NCBI RefSeq assembly: GCF_026240635.1
Contig: NZ_CP110848.1
Span: 4,297,741 to 4,361,740 of the forward strand
DNA length: 64,000 nucleotides
Direction: 5' to 3'
Source of the DNA: Trichothermofontia sichuanensis B231
Lineage (GTDB): Bacteria; Cyanobacteriota; Cyanobacteriia; B231
Part shown: piece by piece, positions 45,774 to 54,705 of the stretch
How the letters are laid out: the number at the start of each line of letters is the position of its first letter
Numbering within the stretch: the first letter of the stretch is position 1
The notes under the pieces: model-generated
What the model was told of the DNA's origin: nothing
Databases searched by the model: none
The model's input: the letters and a program-made list of their open reading frames with translations, nothing else
Program-made: the position numbers and the translations under genes

Positions 45774-47312
45774 CTAATGTTTGAAATTGGCCAAATTGGG
45801 CGATCGGGCAGGCACCTGCCCCAGCAGTTGCGGAAAATCAACCATCTGAGCTTCCGGTGTGCGCAATAGCAACGACCCAATTTGCGGTTCACTCCAGCGC
45901 ACCAGCCAGATCGGCTGAATTCCCAGGAAGATAATGAACAGGGATAGTGCGATCGCGGGCAATCGTTCCGGCCAGGTGACCCCCGGCATCCGGGCCAACT
46001 GCGGTGTCAAGCGACCAAAAAAGACACGATTAATCATCAACAGAAAATAAACAGCGGTCAGACCAGTCCCAATCATGCAGAAGAGGGTCTGGACAGGAAA
46101 GATGGGGAAACTCCCCCGGAAGACCAGAAATTCACTAATAAAACCCACCATGCCTGGAACCCCGGCACTGGCCATTGCTCCCAGGATCATCAAGCTCCCA
46201 ATCAGGGGTAACCCGCGCTCAGGGTTGAGCAATCCCCGCAGAAAATTGATATCACGACTGCCCGTTTTTTTGTAGACCACACCCACCAACAGGAACAGCA
46301 AGGCAGAAATCAAACCGTGGCTGACCATTTGCCCCACCGCTGCCACTAAACTCAGACGCGTAGCTGCTGCCGCCGCTAGCAAAATATAGGCCATGTGGGC
46401 GATCGAGGAATAGGCAACCACCTTTTTCATGTCCTGCTGGGAAATGGCACAGGCTGCCCCATAGAGCGCACTAATTGCCGCCCAAACCGCTAACCAGGGG
46501 GCGAGCTCCACCCAGGCTTCCAGGAACAACCCCACCCCAAACCGCAGCAGGCCGTAGGTTCCCAGCTTGAGCAACACCCCAGCTAGCAGCACGGAAACTG
46601 GGGTTGAGGCTTCCACGTGGGCATCCGGCAGCCAGGTATGCAAGGGGAAAAACGGAACTTTGATGCCAAAACCAATCAGCAAGCCGATCAACAACACGAT
46701 CTGTGTCCCCGCCGGCAGGACTTGCGATCGCAGTAACTCATAGTCAAAACTATTTACCCCCGCAACCCAGGCCGTACCTAAAAAGGCAGCCAGCAGGAAA
46801 ATGCCGGAAATGGCGGTATAGATTAAAAACTTGGTGGCCGCATAGCCTCGCCGACTGCCTCCCCAAATCGCGATCAGGAAGTAAAGGGGAATAATTTCAA
46901 CTTCATAGAACAGGAAAAATAACAGCAAATCCTGAGCTAGAAAAGCCCCAGCCACGGACCCATTCAGCACCAAAATTAGGGCATAGTACAACCCCGATCG
47001 CGGCAGCTCCCGCTCGCTGCTGTAAATGGCCACGATCGTCAGCAAGCTATTGAGGAAGATCAAGGGTAAGGATAGGCCATCTAAGCCCAAGTGATAGTTC
47101 AAGCCAATCCAATCTACCCAAGGGATATTTTCTACCCACTGCATTCCGGCTTGATCTGGATGAAACTTTACCGCGATCGCGATCATCCAGATCAACATTC
47201 CGGTTGCCACTGTCAGCGCCAGCGATCGTGCCCGCTGCGGCCCCAGTTGCCCCGGCCAAAATCCCACGAGCGCCGCTGCCACCAACGGCACCCAGATCAA
47301 AACACTCAGCAT
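45774..47312 (-). CDS. ndhD4: NAD(P)H-quinone oxidoreductase subunit NdhD (CO2-uptake type, NdhD4-like)
   Basis: A 512-residue antiporter-like proton-pumping subunit with about 14 helices. Motifs are HLGLDGLSLPLIFLNSLLT, the lysine helix around LLIGFGIKVPFFPLHTWLPDAH, and VVAYSSIAHMAYILL. ATG 47312 has AGGAAGG upstream and gives MLSVLIWVPLV, the typical start; 47351 is less likely. Position between ndhF and a cup gene shows it belongs to a CO2-uptake NDH-1 complex. The number 4 rather than 3 rests on the absence of cupS. Confidence 0.88.
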   Translation of the reverse strand: MLSVLIWVPLVAAALVGFWPGQLGPQRARSLALTVATGMLIWMIAIAVKFHPDQAGMQWVENIPWVDWIGLNYHLGLDGLSLPLIFLNSLLTIVAIYSSERELPRSGLYYALILVLNGSVAGAFLAQDLLLFFLFYEVEIIPLYFLIAIWGGSRRGYAATKFLIYTAISGIFLLAAFLGTAWVAGVNSFDYELLRSQVLPAGTQIVLLIGLLIGFGIKVPFFPLHTWLPDAHVEASTPVSVLLAGVLLKLGTYGLLRFGVGLFLEAWVELAPWLAVWAAISALYGAACAISQQDMKKVVAYSSIAHMAYILLAAAAATRLSLVAAVGQMVSHGLISALLFLLVGVVYKKTGSRDINFLRGLLNPERGLPLIGSLMILGAMASAGVPGMVGFISEFLVFRGSFPIFPVQTLFCMIGTGLTAVYFLLMINRVFFGRLTPQLARMPGVTWPERLPAIALSLFIIFLGIQPIWLVRWSEPQIGSLLLRTPEAQMVDFPQLLGQVPARSPNLANFKH

Positions 47313-47442
47313 ACTTGCCTTCCTCATCAGAACTGATAATTGAAAATTCAAAATTTTAGATGGGCGGGTTGATATGGATTTGGGTAACTAGAGAAAGAGA
47401 TAGGTATAACCCGCCCCTCCAATTAAAATTCACAGGCTCTCC

Positions 47443-47485
47443 TGAGTTTATGGTGGGGGCGCTACGCGCCCCCACCATAAACTCA
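47443..47485. repeat. 20-bp perfect hairpin (dispersed hairpin family, copy 2)
   Basis: TGAGTTTATGGTGGGGGCGC, a TAC loop, and the exact reverse complement, within the ndhF-ndhD spacer. It is almost the same as the hairpin at 13850-13894, but with compensatory changes in both arms (TTAGGG/CCCTAA versus TTATGG/CCATAA). Here it is inside an operon, so it may tune the relative expression of ndhF and ndhD rather than end transcription. Confidence 0.65.
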
Positions 47486-47555
47486 ACGTTTCCGATCGTT
47501 TATTTGTAGTTGCTGATACTGTTTACCCCAAAATCCCAGAAGAGCCAATTCACAA

Positions 47556-49418
47556 TTAAAAATTTCCCCCGCTCAAGAGCAACCACAATATGAACCCTAC
47601 CGCCAGCACGATCGTTAGTATATATGCCTGCAATCGACCCGTGACGTTGTATTTCAACACCTGCCCGCCCATCACTGTGACTAGCCCCGCTAGGTTCACC
47701 ATGCCATCAATCACATAGCGATCGCACCAAGTGGTCATCTGGGACAGGAGCGCCACCCCTTTCACCACCGTGAGAGCATAAATTCGCTCAATGTAAAAAT
47801 CGTAGGCCAGCAGATCTTGGAAGAAGCGCACAAATGCTTGGGTCGATCGCGACCATTCCCGGCTAAATTCCACCAAACTCCCCAGCACACAACCCAAGGC
47901 CCCCGATGCCATCACCAACGGTAAGGCAAGCTGGAGCAACAGTTGATCCTCATTGGCCAGTGGGGTGGTCGGACTGAGCCAGTAGGGCCATTGGAGGGGG
48001 ACTAAGGGCGAGAGCAAAGCTAACACGATGAGCGTGACCATCGGCAGGGCCATTGGCCAAGCCACCTCCGGCGCACGCCGGGTTTTTGGCTGCGGTTTGC
48101 CCAGAAATACTAGGCGAAACACACGGGTCAGATTCAACGCACTCAGACCATTGACCACCATCAAGACCACCACCAGCCACACGGGCACCTCCCAACGCCC
48201 ATTCAACCACCGCTGGATGGTCCAGAAGGTCCCCAAGGGCAACATACAGACCAGACTCAGGGAGCCAACCACAAACGCGGTGGTCGTCGCGGGCATTCGC
48301 GACCATAGTCCCCCCATCTCGGTAATGTTCTGACTATTGGTGGTCAAAATGACGGCTCCGCTGCTCATAAACAGCAGGGTTTTCGCTAGGGCATGGGTCA
48401 ACAACAACAACAAGGCAATATCGACCTGACCTAACCCTACGGCAATAAAGACCAATCCCAAATAGGCACTGGTGGAGTGGGAGAGGGCACGCTTGATATC
48501 TAACTGGGCGATCGTCACCAGTGAAGCTCCGATCGCGGTCACCGTCCCAATCGCCATCAACACATCCGCCGCGATCGGCGATAGGGTAAAGACGGGTTGC
48601 AGCTTGATCAACACATAGGCCCCAATCGAGACGACGATCGAGTTGCGCATCAGGGACGCCGGGTTAGGGGCCTCCATCGCTTCATCCAGCCAGAGATTGA
48701 GCGGAAACTGGGCACATTTGCCCGTCGGCCCCGCGATCAGCGCTAACCCCAGGAGGGTGGCTGCCAGCGGAGGTAAAGGGGCAGTTTTGGTCCACGCTTC
48801 TAGTTCGGAAAAACTCAGACCTGCCCCGTAACTAGAAAGCGCCACTAAACCCATCAGCAAAATCACATCCCCCACCCGCTTCGTCAAAAACGCATCCCGC
48901 GCCGCTGTGACCACTAGGGGTTGGGCGTACCAAAATCCCACCAGCAGATAGGTCGAAAGGGTGAGCAGTTCCAGCAACGCATAGCTCAAGAATAGGGAAT
49001 CACTCAGGGCGATCCCCCCCAGAGCCGCCTCGAAAAAGCCCATCAGACCAAAGAAGCGGGCTAAAGCCCAATCCTTCTCCATGTAACCCAAGGCATAGAG
49101 TTGGGCCAGAAGGCTGATCAGCGTTACCAAGGTCAAGGCACCCAAACTCACAGGGGACAGTTCGATCGCCAGTGATAGATCGAGGTCGGCTACCTGTAAC
49201 CAGGAAAACTCTAATTGCTGGACCGGCTGCGTAAACGAGTAGCGAAAGGCCAAGAGACTATGTCCAAAGGAGAACACTGTCATCAGCAGGTTAAAGTAGG
49301 CTGCTGGCCGGGGACCCGTGCGCCGCACTAAGCCCATTGACCACGGCAGGGTCAAAATCGCTCCCAGCAGGCCATAGCCCGGAACCCACCAAATCGTTTG
49401 CAGGAACCACTGCATCAT
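47556..49418 (-). CDS. ndhF4: NAD(P)H-quinone oxidoreductase subunit NdhF (CO2-uptake type, NdhF4-like)
   Basis: A 620-residue proton-pumping subunit with about 15-16 helices, shorter than the respiratory NdhF1. Helix motifs are FLSYALLELLTLSTYLLVGFWYA, TGKCAQFPLNLWLDEAMEAPNPASLMRNS and LSHSTSAYLGLVFIAVGLG. ATG 49418 (MMQWFLQTIWWVPGYG) follows AGAAGGA; 49469 is less likely. It is the first gene of ndhF-ndhD-cup, transcribed divergently from sbtA, and would form the distal membrane arm to which the Cup protein docks. Confidence 0.9.
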   Translation of the reverse strand: MMQWFLQTIWWVPGYGLLGAILTLPWSMGLVRRTGPRPAAYFNLLMTVFSFGHSLLAFRYSFTQPVQQLEFSWLQVADLDLSLAIELSPVSLGALTLVTLISLLAQLYALGYMEKDWALARFFGLMGFFEAALGGIALSDSLFLSYALLELLTLSTYLLVGFWYAQPLVVTAARDAFLTKRVGDVILLMGLVALSSYGAGLSFSELEAWTKTAPLPPLAATLLGLALIAGPTGKCAQFPLNLWLDEAMEAPNPASLMRNSIVVSIGAYVLIKLQPVFTLSPIAADVLMAIGTVTAIGASLVTIAQLDIKRALSHSTSAYLGLVFIAVGLGQVDIALLLLLTHALAKTLLFMSSGAVILTTNSQNITEMGGLWSRMPATTTAFVVGSLSLVCMLPLGTFWTIQRWLNGRWEVPVWLVVVLMVVNGLSALNLTRVFRLVFLGKPQPKTRRAPEVAWPMALPMVTLIVLALLSPLVPLQWPYWLSPTTPLANEDQLLLQLALPLVMASGALGCVLGSLVEFSREWSRSTQAFVRFFQDLLAYDFYIERIYALTVVKGVALLSQMTTWCDRYVIDGMVNLAGLVTVMGGQVLKYNVTGRLQAYILTIVLAVGFILWLLLSGGNF

Positions 49419-49512
49419 TGCGATCGTCCTTCTACCCTTGCTATTGTCTGCCCATACAACACTCCTCACCCCCAGCAGTTGGGAACCTCCCCCAACCCAA
49501 GGCCAGGAATTG

Positions 49513-49525
49513 TTAAGAGTTGTAA
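49513..49525. promoter_or_regulatory. Candidate LysR-type (CmpR/NdhR-like) site
   Basis: TTA-AGAGTTG-TAA fits the TTA-N7/8-TAA pattern reported for CmpR. It lies in the 49419-49740 divergent spacer between two carbon-uptake operons, where a shared low-CO2 regulator would be expected. Such short patterns occur by chance, and no second clear site was found. An AT-rich TTAAATTAACTTTAATA run follows at 49534-49550. Confidence 0.25.
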
Positions 49526-49740
49526 TGAGCTTTTTAAATTAACTTTAATATCTCATGGTTAGGGTATCAGAAGTATGGTCTCCTGAAGAGCAACCTTGCT
49601 GTTCCTGAGGTTCTGGGGGTATGGCATCTTCCCGCGATCGTGCCAACTCAAGGCGTCACAGGGAGGCCAACTCATGGAATGATGAAGGGGGCATTAGCCC
49701 AGGCGGCTAGGTGCGCGGTTACAGTCAAGATAGTACCCCT

Positions 49741-50715
49741 ATGGATTTCAGCCTCATTTCATCAAATATTCTCAGTCCCCCCGTTTTATTCTTCTTTTTG
49801 GGAATGTTGGCGGTGCTCCTCAAATCCGATCTGGAAATCCCTCAACCGCTGCCGAAGTTATTCTCCCTGTATCTGTTGTTTGCGATCGGCTTTAAGGGGG
49901 GAATTGAACTGGTCAAAAGTGGGGTCAATCAGGAGGTAGCCCTCACCCTCCTGGCGGCGATCATAATGGCCTGTTTTGTGCCAGTTTATACGTTCTTTAT
50001 CCTCAAGGCCAAACTCGATACCTATAATGCGGCGGCGATCGCCGCCACCTACGGGTCGATTAGTGCCGTTACCTTTATTACTGCAAGCTCGTTCCTACAG
50101 GAACTCGGGATTGATTTTGATGGTTTCATGGTCGCCGCCCTGGCCTTGATGGAATCTCCTGCCATTATTGTGGGCTTGGTTTTGGTCAATTTATTCACCG
50201 CCGATCGGGAGTCTGGTAATCAGATTAATTGGCCAGAAGTGCTTCAGGAAGCGTTTCTGAATAGTTCTGTCTTTTTATTAGTCGGTAGTCTCATTATTGG
50301 AGTTCTCACGGGTACTCACGGGGAAGAAGTTCTCAAACCCTTTTCCCAGGGAATCTTTTATGGGGTTCTCACCTTTTTCCTGCTAGATATGGGATTGGTG
50401 GCTGCTCGTCGGCTGCGGGATTTGAGTAAAACGGGACCATTTCTGATTGCCTTCTCTGTGGTTATTCCCCTCCTTAATGCGACGCTTGGTATCCTGATAG
50501 CCAAGGTGATCGGGATGTCGCAGGGGGATGCGCTCCTGTTTGCCGTTTTGTGTGCCAGTGCGTCCTACATTGCTGTTCCGGCGGCGATGCGCCTGACGGT
50601 CCCGGAGGCTAACCCCAGCCTCTATGTGACCACGGCCCTTGCCTTGACTTTCCCCTTCAATATCATTGTGGGGATTCCCTTATACCTGTACGGGATTCAG
50701 TTTCTCTGGAGATAA
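49741..50715 (+). CDS. sbtA: Sodium-dependent bicarbonate transporter SbtA
   Basis: A 324-residue inner-membrane permease that co-imports bicarbonate with Na+. The sequence is typical: FLGMLAVLLKSDLEIPQPLPK, YLLFAIGFKGGIELVKSG, ATYGSISAVTFITASSF, ALMESPAIIVGLVLVN and ASASYIAVPAAMRL..PEANPSLY. The hydrophilic loop between halves is short, so the protein is smaller than Synechocystis SbtA (about 370). ATG 49741 (MDFSLISSNILSPPV) is the family start. It is followed four bases later by its regulator sbtB. Confidence 0.95.
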   Translation: MDFSLISSNILSPPVLFFFLGMLAVLLKSDLEIPQPLPKLFSLYLLFAIGFKGGIELVKSGVNQEVALTLLAAIIMACFVPVYTFFILKAKLDTYNAAAIAATYGSISAVTFITASSFLQELGIDFDGFMVAALALMESPAIIVGLVLVNLFTADRESGNQINWPEVLQEAFLNSSVFLLVGSLIIGVLTGTHGEEVLKPFSQGIFYGVLTFFLLDMGLVAARRLRDLSKTGPFLIAFSVVIPLLNATLGILIAKVIGMSQGDALLFAVLCASASYIAVPAAMRLTVPEANPSLYVTTALALTFPFNIIVGIPLYLYGIQFLWR

Positions 50716-50719
50716 GACC

Positions 50720-51031
50720 ATGCATGCAGTGAAACGGGTTGAAATTATTGCCAACTCCTCCGAGTTAGCCAAAATTCTGGAGGGTTTGAATGCAGCAGGA
50801 GCACCAGGCTATACCGTGATTCGCAATGTCACGGGCAAGGGCATCATGGGCAATATCTCCGATGATGAGGTAACTACCCTCAGCAATGTCTATGTGCTTT
50901 GCTATTGTGCAGAGGACAAAATTAAGCCGATCGTGGAAGCGATTCGCCCTATTTTGAATAAGTTCGGCGGGGTCTGCTATGTGTCGGATGCAATGGAAAT
51001 ACGATCGGTGCGCTGCGTCAGTCACCTCTAG
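50720..51031 (+). CDS. sbtB: PII-like regulator of SbtA
   Basis: A 103-residue PII-like trimer-forming protein that binds adenine nucleotides, including AMP and cAMP in studied homologues, and regulates SbtA. Features are VKRVEIIANSSELAKILEGLNAAG, the T-loop region RNVTGKGIMGNISDDEVTTLSNVYVL and the C-terminal strand GGVCYVSDAMEIRSV. The redox-sensitive C-terminal CGPEGC-type loop of Synechocystis SbtB is missing; the protein ends RCVSHL. GGAGATAA provides the ribosome-binding site and the sbtA stop together. Confidence 0.93.
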   Translation: MHAVKRVEIIANSSELAKILEGLNAAGAPGYTVIRNVTGKGIMGNISDDEVTTLSNVYVLCYCAEDKIKPIVEAIRPILNKFGGVCYVSDAMEIRSVRCVSHL

Positions 51032-51084
51032 GATCTAGGATCGTCCTGATTGACTCACAAAACTCGTCGCGGCACTCCCACTCC

Positions 51085-51165
51085 CCAGCGCAGGCGACGT
51101 ACTCATCGAGCCAGGGGTTTGCAGCGCAAGTCGCTTCACCCCTTGTAGGCGAAGGGATTTAGGAA
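51085..51165. repeat. Dispersed repeat related to 26019-26110
   Basis: GTACTCATCGAGCCAGGGGTTTGCAGCGCAAGTCGCTTC... resembles GTGCTCATCGAGCTAGGGTTTGCGGCTCAAGTC... in the rpmE-prfA spacer. Both are followed by hairpin-forming GGCGAAGGGA- or CGGGGGG-containing text. The boundaries are approximate. Confidence 0.5.
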
Positions 51166-51180
51166 TGACGGCACAAGAGC

Positions 51181-51287
51181 TATGGTCAATCCCAATAAGA
51201 ACGATATAGTTTTTCACTCCCTTCTCGCGCCCTGGGAGAGGGACTGGGGGTGAGGGTGCTGTCTCAGCCTAAATTGCAATGACTATA
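51181..51287 (-). repeat. MITE-like element, copy 8 (type 1 right end)
   Basis: A 107-bp copy, TATGGTCAATCCC...CAATGACTATA, ending eight bases from the bfr stop codon and merging with its terminator T-run. Confidence 0.8.
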
Positions 51288-51305
51288 AAAGTGCCTAGGC
51301 ACTTT
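51288..51305 (-). terminator. Palindromic terminator overlapping the bfr stop
   Basis: AAAGTGC-CTAG-GCACTTT is a perfect inverted repeat that includes the bfr TAG stop. On the minus strand it is followed by TTTATA, fitting a short intrinsic terminator whose T-run is partly provided by the adjoining MITE-like end. Confidence 0.5.
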
Positions 51306-51774
51306 CCATCTGTGACTGAAGATAATTTTGCAGACCAACCTTATCAATCAACTCCAGGTTAGTTTCCAAAAAATCAATGTGTTTCTCCGTCTCATCCAGA
51401 ATATGCTCCAAAATCTCACGAGAAGCATAGTCCTTGACCGATTCAAAGTAGGCAATGCCTTCTTTTAGGGTTGCCTGTGAAGCTCGTTCAAGCTCGAGAT
51501 CACCCGCTAAACATTCCGGGACATCCTGCCCAATGCGCAGCTTGTGGAGATCCTGTAGATTAGGCAAGCCTTCTAGGACCAGAATACGCTCAATCACCGA
51601 ATCGGCGTGTTTCATTTCTTCGAGCGATTCTTTATATTCGTGGGAACCCAACTTATTGAATCCCCAGTTCTTATACATCCGCGCATGAAGAAAATACTGG
51701 TTAACGGCTGTTAATTCGTTAGTCAGCACTTTATTGAGATGCTGGATAACTTGCGGATCACCTTTCAATGTCAA
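51295..51774 (-). CDS. bfr: Bacterioferritin
   Basis: A 159-residue four-helix-bundle iron storage protein. Ferroxidase residues are visible in [17 protein letters not shown] (Glu, Tyr), [14 protein letters not shown] (Glu, His) and [13 protein letters not shown]. The methionine in EEMKHAD is the usual haem ligand, so this is a haem-binding subunit. Length matches Bfr (about 155-160). It is the second gene after bfd, 35 bp apart, consistent with co-regulated iron storage and release. Confidence 0.96.
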   Translation of the reverse strand: MTLKGDPQVIQHLNKVLTNELTAVNQYFLHARMYKNWGFNKLGSHEYKESLEEMKHADSVIERILVLEGLPNLQDLHKLRIGQDVPECLAGDLELERASQATLKEGIAYFESVKDYASREILEHILDETEKHIDFLETNLELIDKVGLQNYLQSQMESA

Positions 51775-51809
51775 TCTCCCTACATCATCATTACAACATC
51801 ATCATTAAC

Positions 51810-52004
51810 TTACACTTTTGACCTATTTTCAGTCGTTTCACCCAGGGCAACCCTTTCCAGTATGCCGATCGCATACTCAGAGCAACGCCCACACATACTC
51901 GCCACCCCAAGCTTGGCTTGCAAATCATCCAGCGAGCGACAACCACTTTCGATAGCTTGAAGAACCTGAGTATCCGTCACTGGGTTACAAATACAAACGT
52001 ACAT
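51810..52004 (-). CDS. bfd: Bacterioferritin-associated ferredoxin-like (2Fe-2S) protein
   Basis: A 64-residue protein with four cysteines in the BFD pattern: MYVCICNPVTD (CxC) and MCGRCSEYA (CxxC). Bfd docks on bacterioferritin and passes electrons to the haem to release stored iron. It is the first gene of bfd-bfr. An AT-rich upstream region (52040-52080, TTAATTGATGATTAAATTAATGG) might hold an iron regulator site, but I see no convincing Fur box. Confidence 0.93.
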   Translation of the reverse strand: MYVCICNPVTDTQVLQAIESGCRSLDDLQAKLGVASMCGRCSEYAIGILERVALGETTENRSKV

Positions 52005-52374
52005 AGGCGTTAATAACTCCTGAAATTATCCGCTATCACAACCGCAAATACCATTAATTGATGATTAAATTAATGGATGGTTAAGGATCAGTCAGGATTT
52101 CTCCCAACTCTCTCTCCTCCCCACCTCCTCAATACCTATTCTCCGTTGCGTAATCTGCCATAAATCAACCTCATCGATTCCCAAATAAACCCGCAGCACC
52201 CTCACCTTGCCATTTGGCATTGGGTACGCTCCTGCCTGCAACTCCAAATCCCTAAGACAGCTATCCCTCACTCAATGGGTGCTTTACTTTGGACAACCCC
52301 TTACTGACCTGAGCTTGACCTCTAGACTTTAATTTAATGCTTAATAGTATTTATTGTCAATAAGCTTGAAGCCT

Positions 52375-52419
52375 ATCTCCCCGCACTAGCTGTTCAGGGG
52401 CTAAAGTTTATGGGGAGAT
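52375..52419. other. Inverted repeat ATCTCCCC...GGGGAGAT in the ftsH upstream region
   Basis: Two exact 8-bp arms, 29 bases apart, in a 684-bp gene-free region (52005-52688) between bfd and ftsH. The rest of that region shows no supported gene; short frames there lack family features. Confidence 0.4.
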
Positions 52420-52688
52420 TACCAGAAGCTAAAGGTCAACAAGCTCGGCTCTGGGTCTTATCCAACTAATTCGCTTATTAGTAGATCTCTGCAATTATGT
52501 GACCGTCTCCTGGTGACGATAGCCTTGGTCTTGGACTGCCCTTGACTGGGTGAGGGGTATGCCGGTGCTCCGCGTGTCGGGCCGCGATCGAGGCTGTCTT
52601 GCGCCGCCTGGAGCGCCTCCATTTAGATGGGAGGGCGTTAAACTTGGATTAGCCTTTCTTGTGATTCAGATTTTCCTTGGCCTTTCCT

Positions 52689-54680
52689 ATGAAACATCCT
52701 GGTGCCGTGGCAAACACGCAACCGTCTTGCGCCAGCGCTGTCCCCCCCTCGGGGATGGCGGCTCATTTGCCTGCGCGTACCTTCCCCTTTCCTAGTCGTC
52801 GATCGGGTGGCATGAGGCGAGTGGCGGTGGGTTGGTTCCTCGTGCAAAGTGCCTTGCTGGGGTTACTGGGTGGCCCTGTCTGGGCTGAAGCTGGCCTTAG
52901 TTACAGCCAGTTGTTAACCAAAATGGATCAGGGTGAAGTTGCCAAGATTGAGTACGACCCAGAGCGGCAGATTGCCAAGGTTCAGCTCAAGGGGCAAAGC
53001 GGTCCTAATGCAACCCAGACTGTGGCCCTGTTTAATAACAACCCAGAGTTAATCGAGCGCGCCCGCGCTAACAATGTGGAATTTTCTGTCCAACCTTCGG
53101 CCAATAACCGGGCGATGGTCGGTCTCTTCCTCAATCTATTGCTGGTGCTGCTGGTCATCATGGGTTTAATGATGATTTTGCGCCGCTCCAGTGGGGCCTC
53201 GAACCAGGCCCTGAATTTTGGCAAGTCCCGTGCCCGTTTCCAGATGGAAGCCCAAACGGGGGTCATGTTTGACGATGTGGCAGGGGTGGAGGAGGCCAAG
53301 GAAGAACTGCAAGAAGTGGTGACGTTCCTGAAGGAGCCGGAACGGTTTACGGCGATCGGTGCCCGCATTCCCAAGGGGGTGCTGCTCATTGGTCCGCCGG
53401 GGACGGGCAAGACGCTGTTGGCCAAGGCGATCGCCGGGGAAGCCGGGGTACCCTTTTTCAGTATTTCCGGCTCCGAATTTGTGGAAATGTTTGTTGGGGT
53501 GGGGGCATCACGGGTACGGGACTTGTTCCGCAAGGCCAAGGAAAATGCCCCGTGTTTGGTTTTTATTGATGAAATTGATGCAGTGGGTCGCCAGCGGGGA
53601 GCCGGGATCGGCGGTGGCAATGATGAACGGGAGCAAACCCTGAACCAGTTGCTCACGGAGATGGATGGTTTTGAGGGTAATACAGGTATTATCGTGATTG
53701 CAGCCACCAACCGCCCCGATGTTCTGGATTCAGCCCTGTTGCGCCCGGGACGCTTCGATCGCCAGATCACGGTTGATCTGCCGACCTATAAGGGACGGCT
53801 CAAAATCCTGGAAGTCCATGCCCGTAACAAAAAGCTAGAGGATACGGTCTCTTTGGAAATGGTTGCCCGTCGCACCCCCGGCTTTTCCGGAGCCGATCTG
53901 GCCAATCTGCTCAATGAAGCGGCGATCCTGACCGCCCGTCGCCGTAAAGAGGCGATCGGTCCTTTGGAGATTGACGATGCCATCGATCGCGTCACCATTG
54001 GCCTGATGCTCAATCCCCTGCTAGACAGTAGCCGCAAACGGATGACGGCTTACCATGAGGTCGGTCATGCCCTGCTGATGACGCTGCTCAAGCACTCGGA
54101 TTTGCTGGATAAGGTAACCATTATTCCGCGATCAGGGGGCATTGAGGGGTTTTCCCAATCGATCCCCGATGAGGACACGATCGACAGTGGCCTGTATACC
54201 CGAGGTTGGCTGCTCGATCGCATCACCGTGGCATTGGGGGGATTAGCCGCAGAGGCCGAGGTGTTTGGCCCTGACGAGGTGACCACGGGGGCCAGTAGTG
54301 ATATTCGCCGGGTAGCGGATCTGGCGCGGCGGATGGTGACCCTGTTTGGGATGTCGGATTTGGGGCCTCTGGCCCTAGAGACGCCGGGCAATGAGGTATT
54401 CTTAGGGCGGGATTGGATGCCGCGATCGGAGTATTCCGAAGAAATTGCTGCCCAGATCGATCGTCAGGTGCGGGAGATTGCCACTCGTTGCTATCGTGAA
54501 GCCCGTCGGATCATTCGCGAAAATCGGCCCCTCGTCGATTGCCTGGTGGATTTGCTACTGGATCAGGAAACGATCGAAGGGGATGACTTTCGAAAGCTAG
54601 TGGCCGAATATATGAACGTACCTGAAACTGACCTGCACAAGGGGAAGAAACTACCGACCCTGGTCACAACCTCCGCTTGA
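52689..54680 (+). CDS. ftsH: ATP-dependent zinc metalloprotease FtsH
   Basis: A 663-residue membrane AAA protease. Two N-terminal helices (about 42-62 and 142-162) flank a periplasmic/lumenal domain. The AAA module has GPPGTGKT, the pore loop [18 protein letters not shown], Walker [12 protein letters not shown], and arginine fingers in LRPGRFDRQ. The zinc site reads HEVGH, with Val for the more common Ala. Homologues degrade damaged PSII D1 and other membrane proteins. The N-terminus is unusually long: MRRVAVGW at 52812 is an alternative start giving a more typical length. Which of the four cyanobacterial FtsH paralogues this is cannot be fixed by eye. Confidence 0.94.
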   Translation: MKHPGAVANTQPSCASAVPPSGMAAHLPARTFPFPSRRSGGMRRVAVGWFLVQSALLGLLGGPVWAEAGLSYSQLLTKMDQGEVAKIEYDPERQIAKVQLKGQSGPNATQTVALFNNNPELIERARANNVEFSVQPSANNRAMVGLFLNLLLVLLVIMGLMMILRRSSGASNQALNFGKSRARFQMEAQTGVMFDDVAGVEEAKEELQEVVTFLKEPERFTAIGARIPKGVLLIGPPGTGKTLLAKAIAGEAGVPFFSISGSEFVEMFVGVGASRVRDLFRKAKENAPCLVFIDEIDAVGRQRGAGIGGGNDEREQTLNQLLTEMDGFEGNTGIIVIAATNRPDVLDSALLRPGRFDRQITVDLPTYKGRLKILEVHARNKKLEDTVSLEMVARRTPGFSGADLANLLNEAAILTARRRKEAIGPLEIDDAIDRVTIGLMLNPLLDSSRKRMTAYHEVGHALLMTLLKHSDLLDKVTIIPRSGGIEGFSQSIPDEDTIDSGLYTRGWLLDRITVALGGLAAEAEVFGPDEVTTGASSDIRRVADLARRMVTLFGMSDLGPLALETPGNEVFLGRDWMPRSEYSEEIAAQIDRQVREIATRCYREARRIIRENRPLVDCLVDLLLDQETIEGDDFRKLVAEYMNVPETDLHKGKKLPTLVTTSA

Positions 54681-54705
54681 TAGCTTTTTCCTGATCAAAC
54701 ACCCT

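Noticed and set aside
49453-49463. ACTCCTCAC motif near ndhF, reminiscent of the Yfr1 small-RNA core
   Set aside because: The conserved Yfr1 core ACTCCTCACACC is incomplete and the flanking stems are absent.
52550-52795. 81-residue frame overlapping the ftsH start
   Set aside because: It overlaps the well-supported ftsH frame and has no motif.
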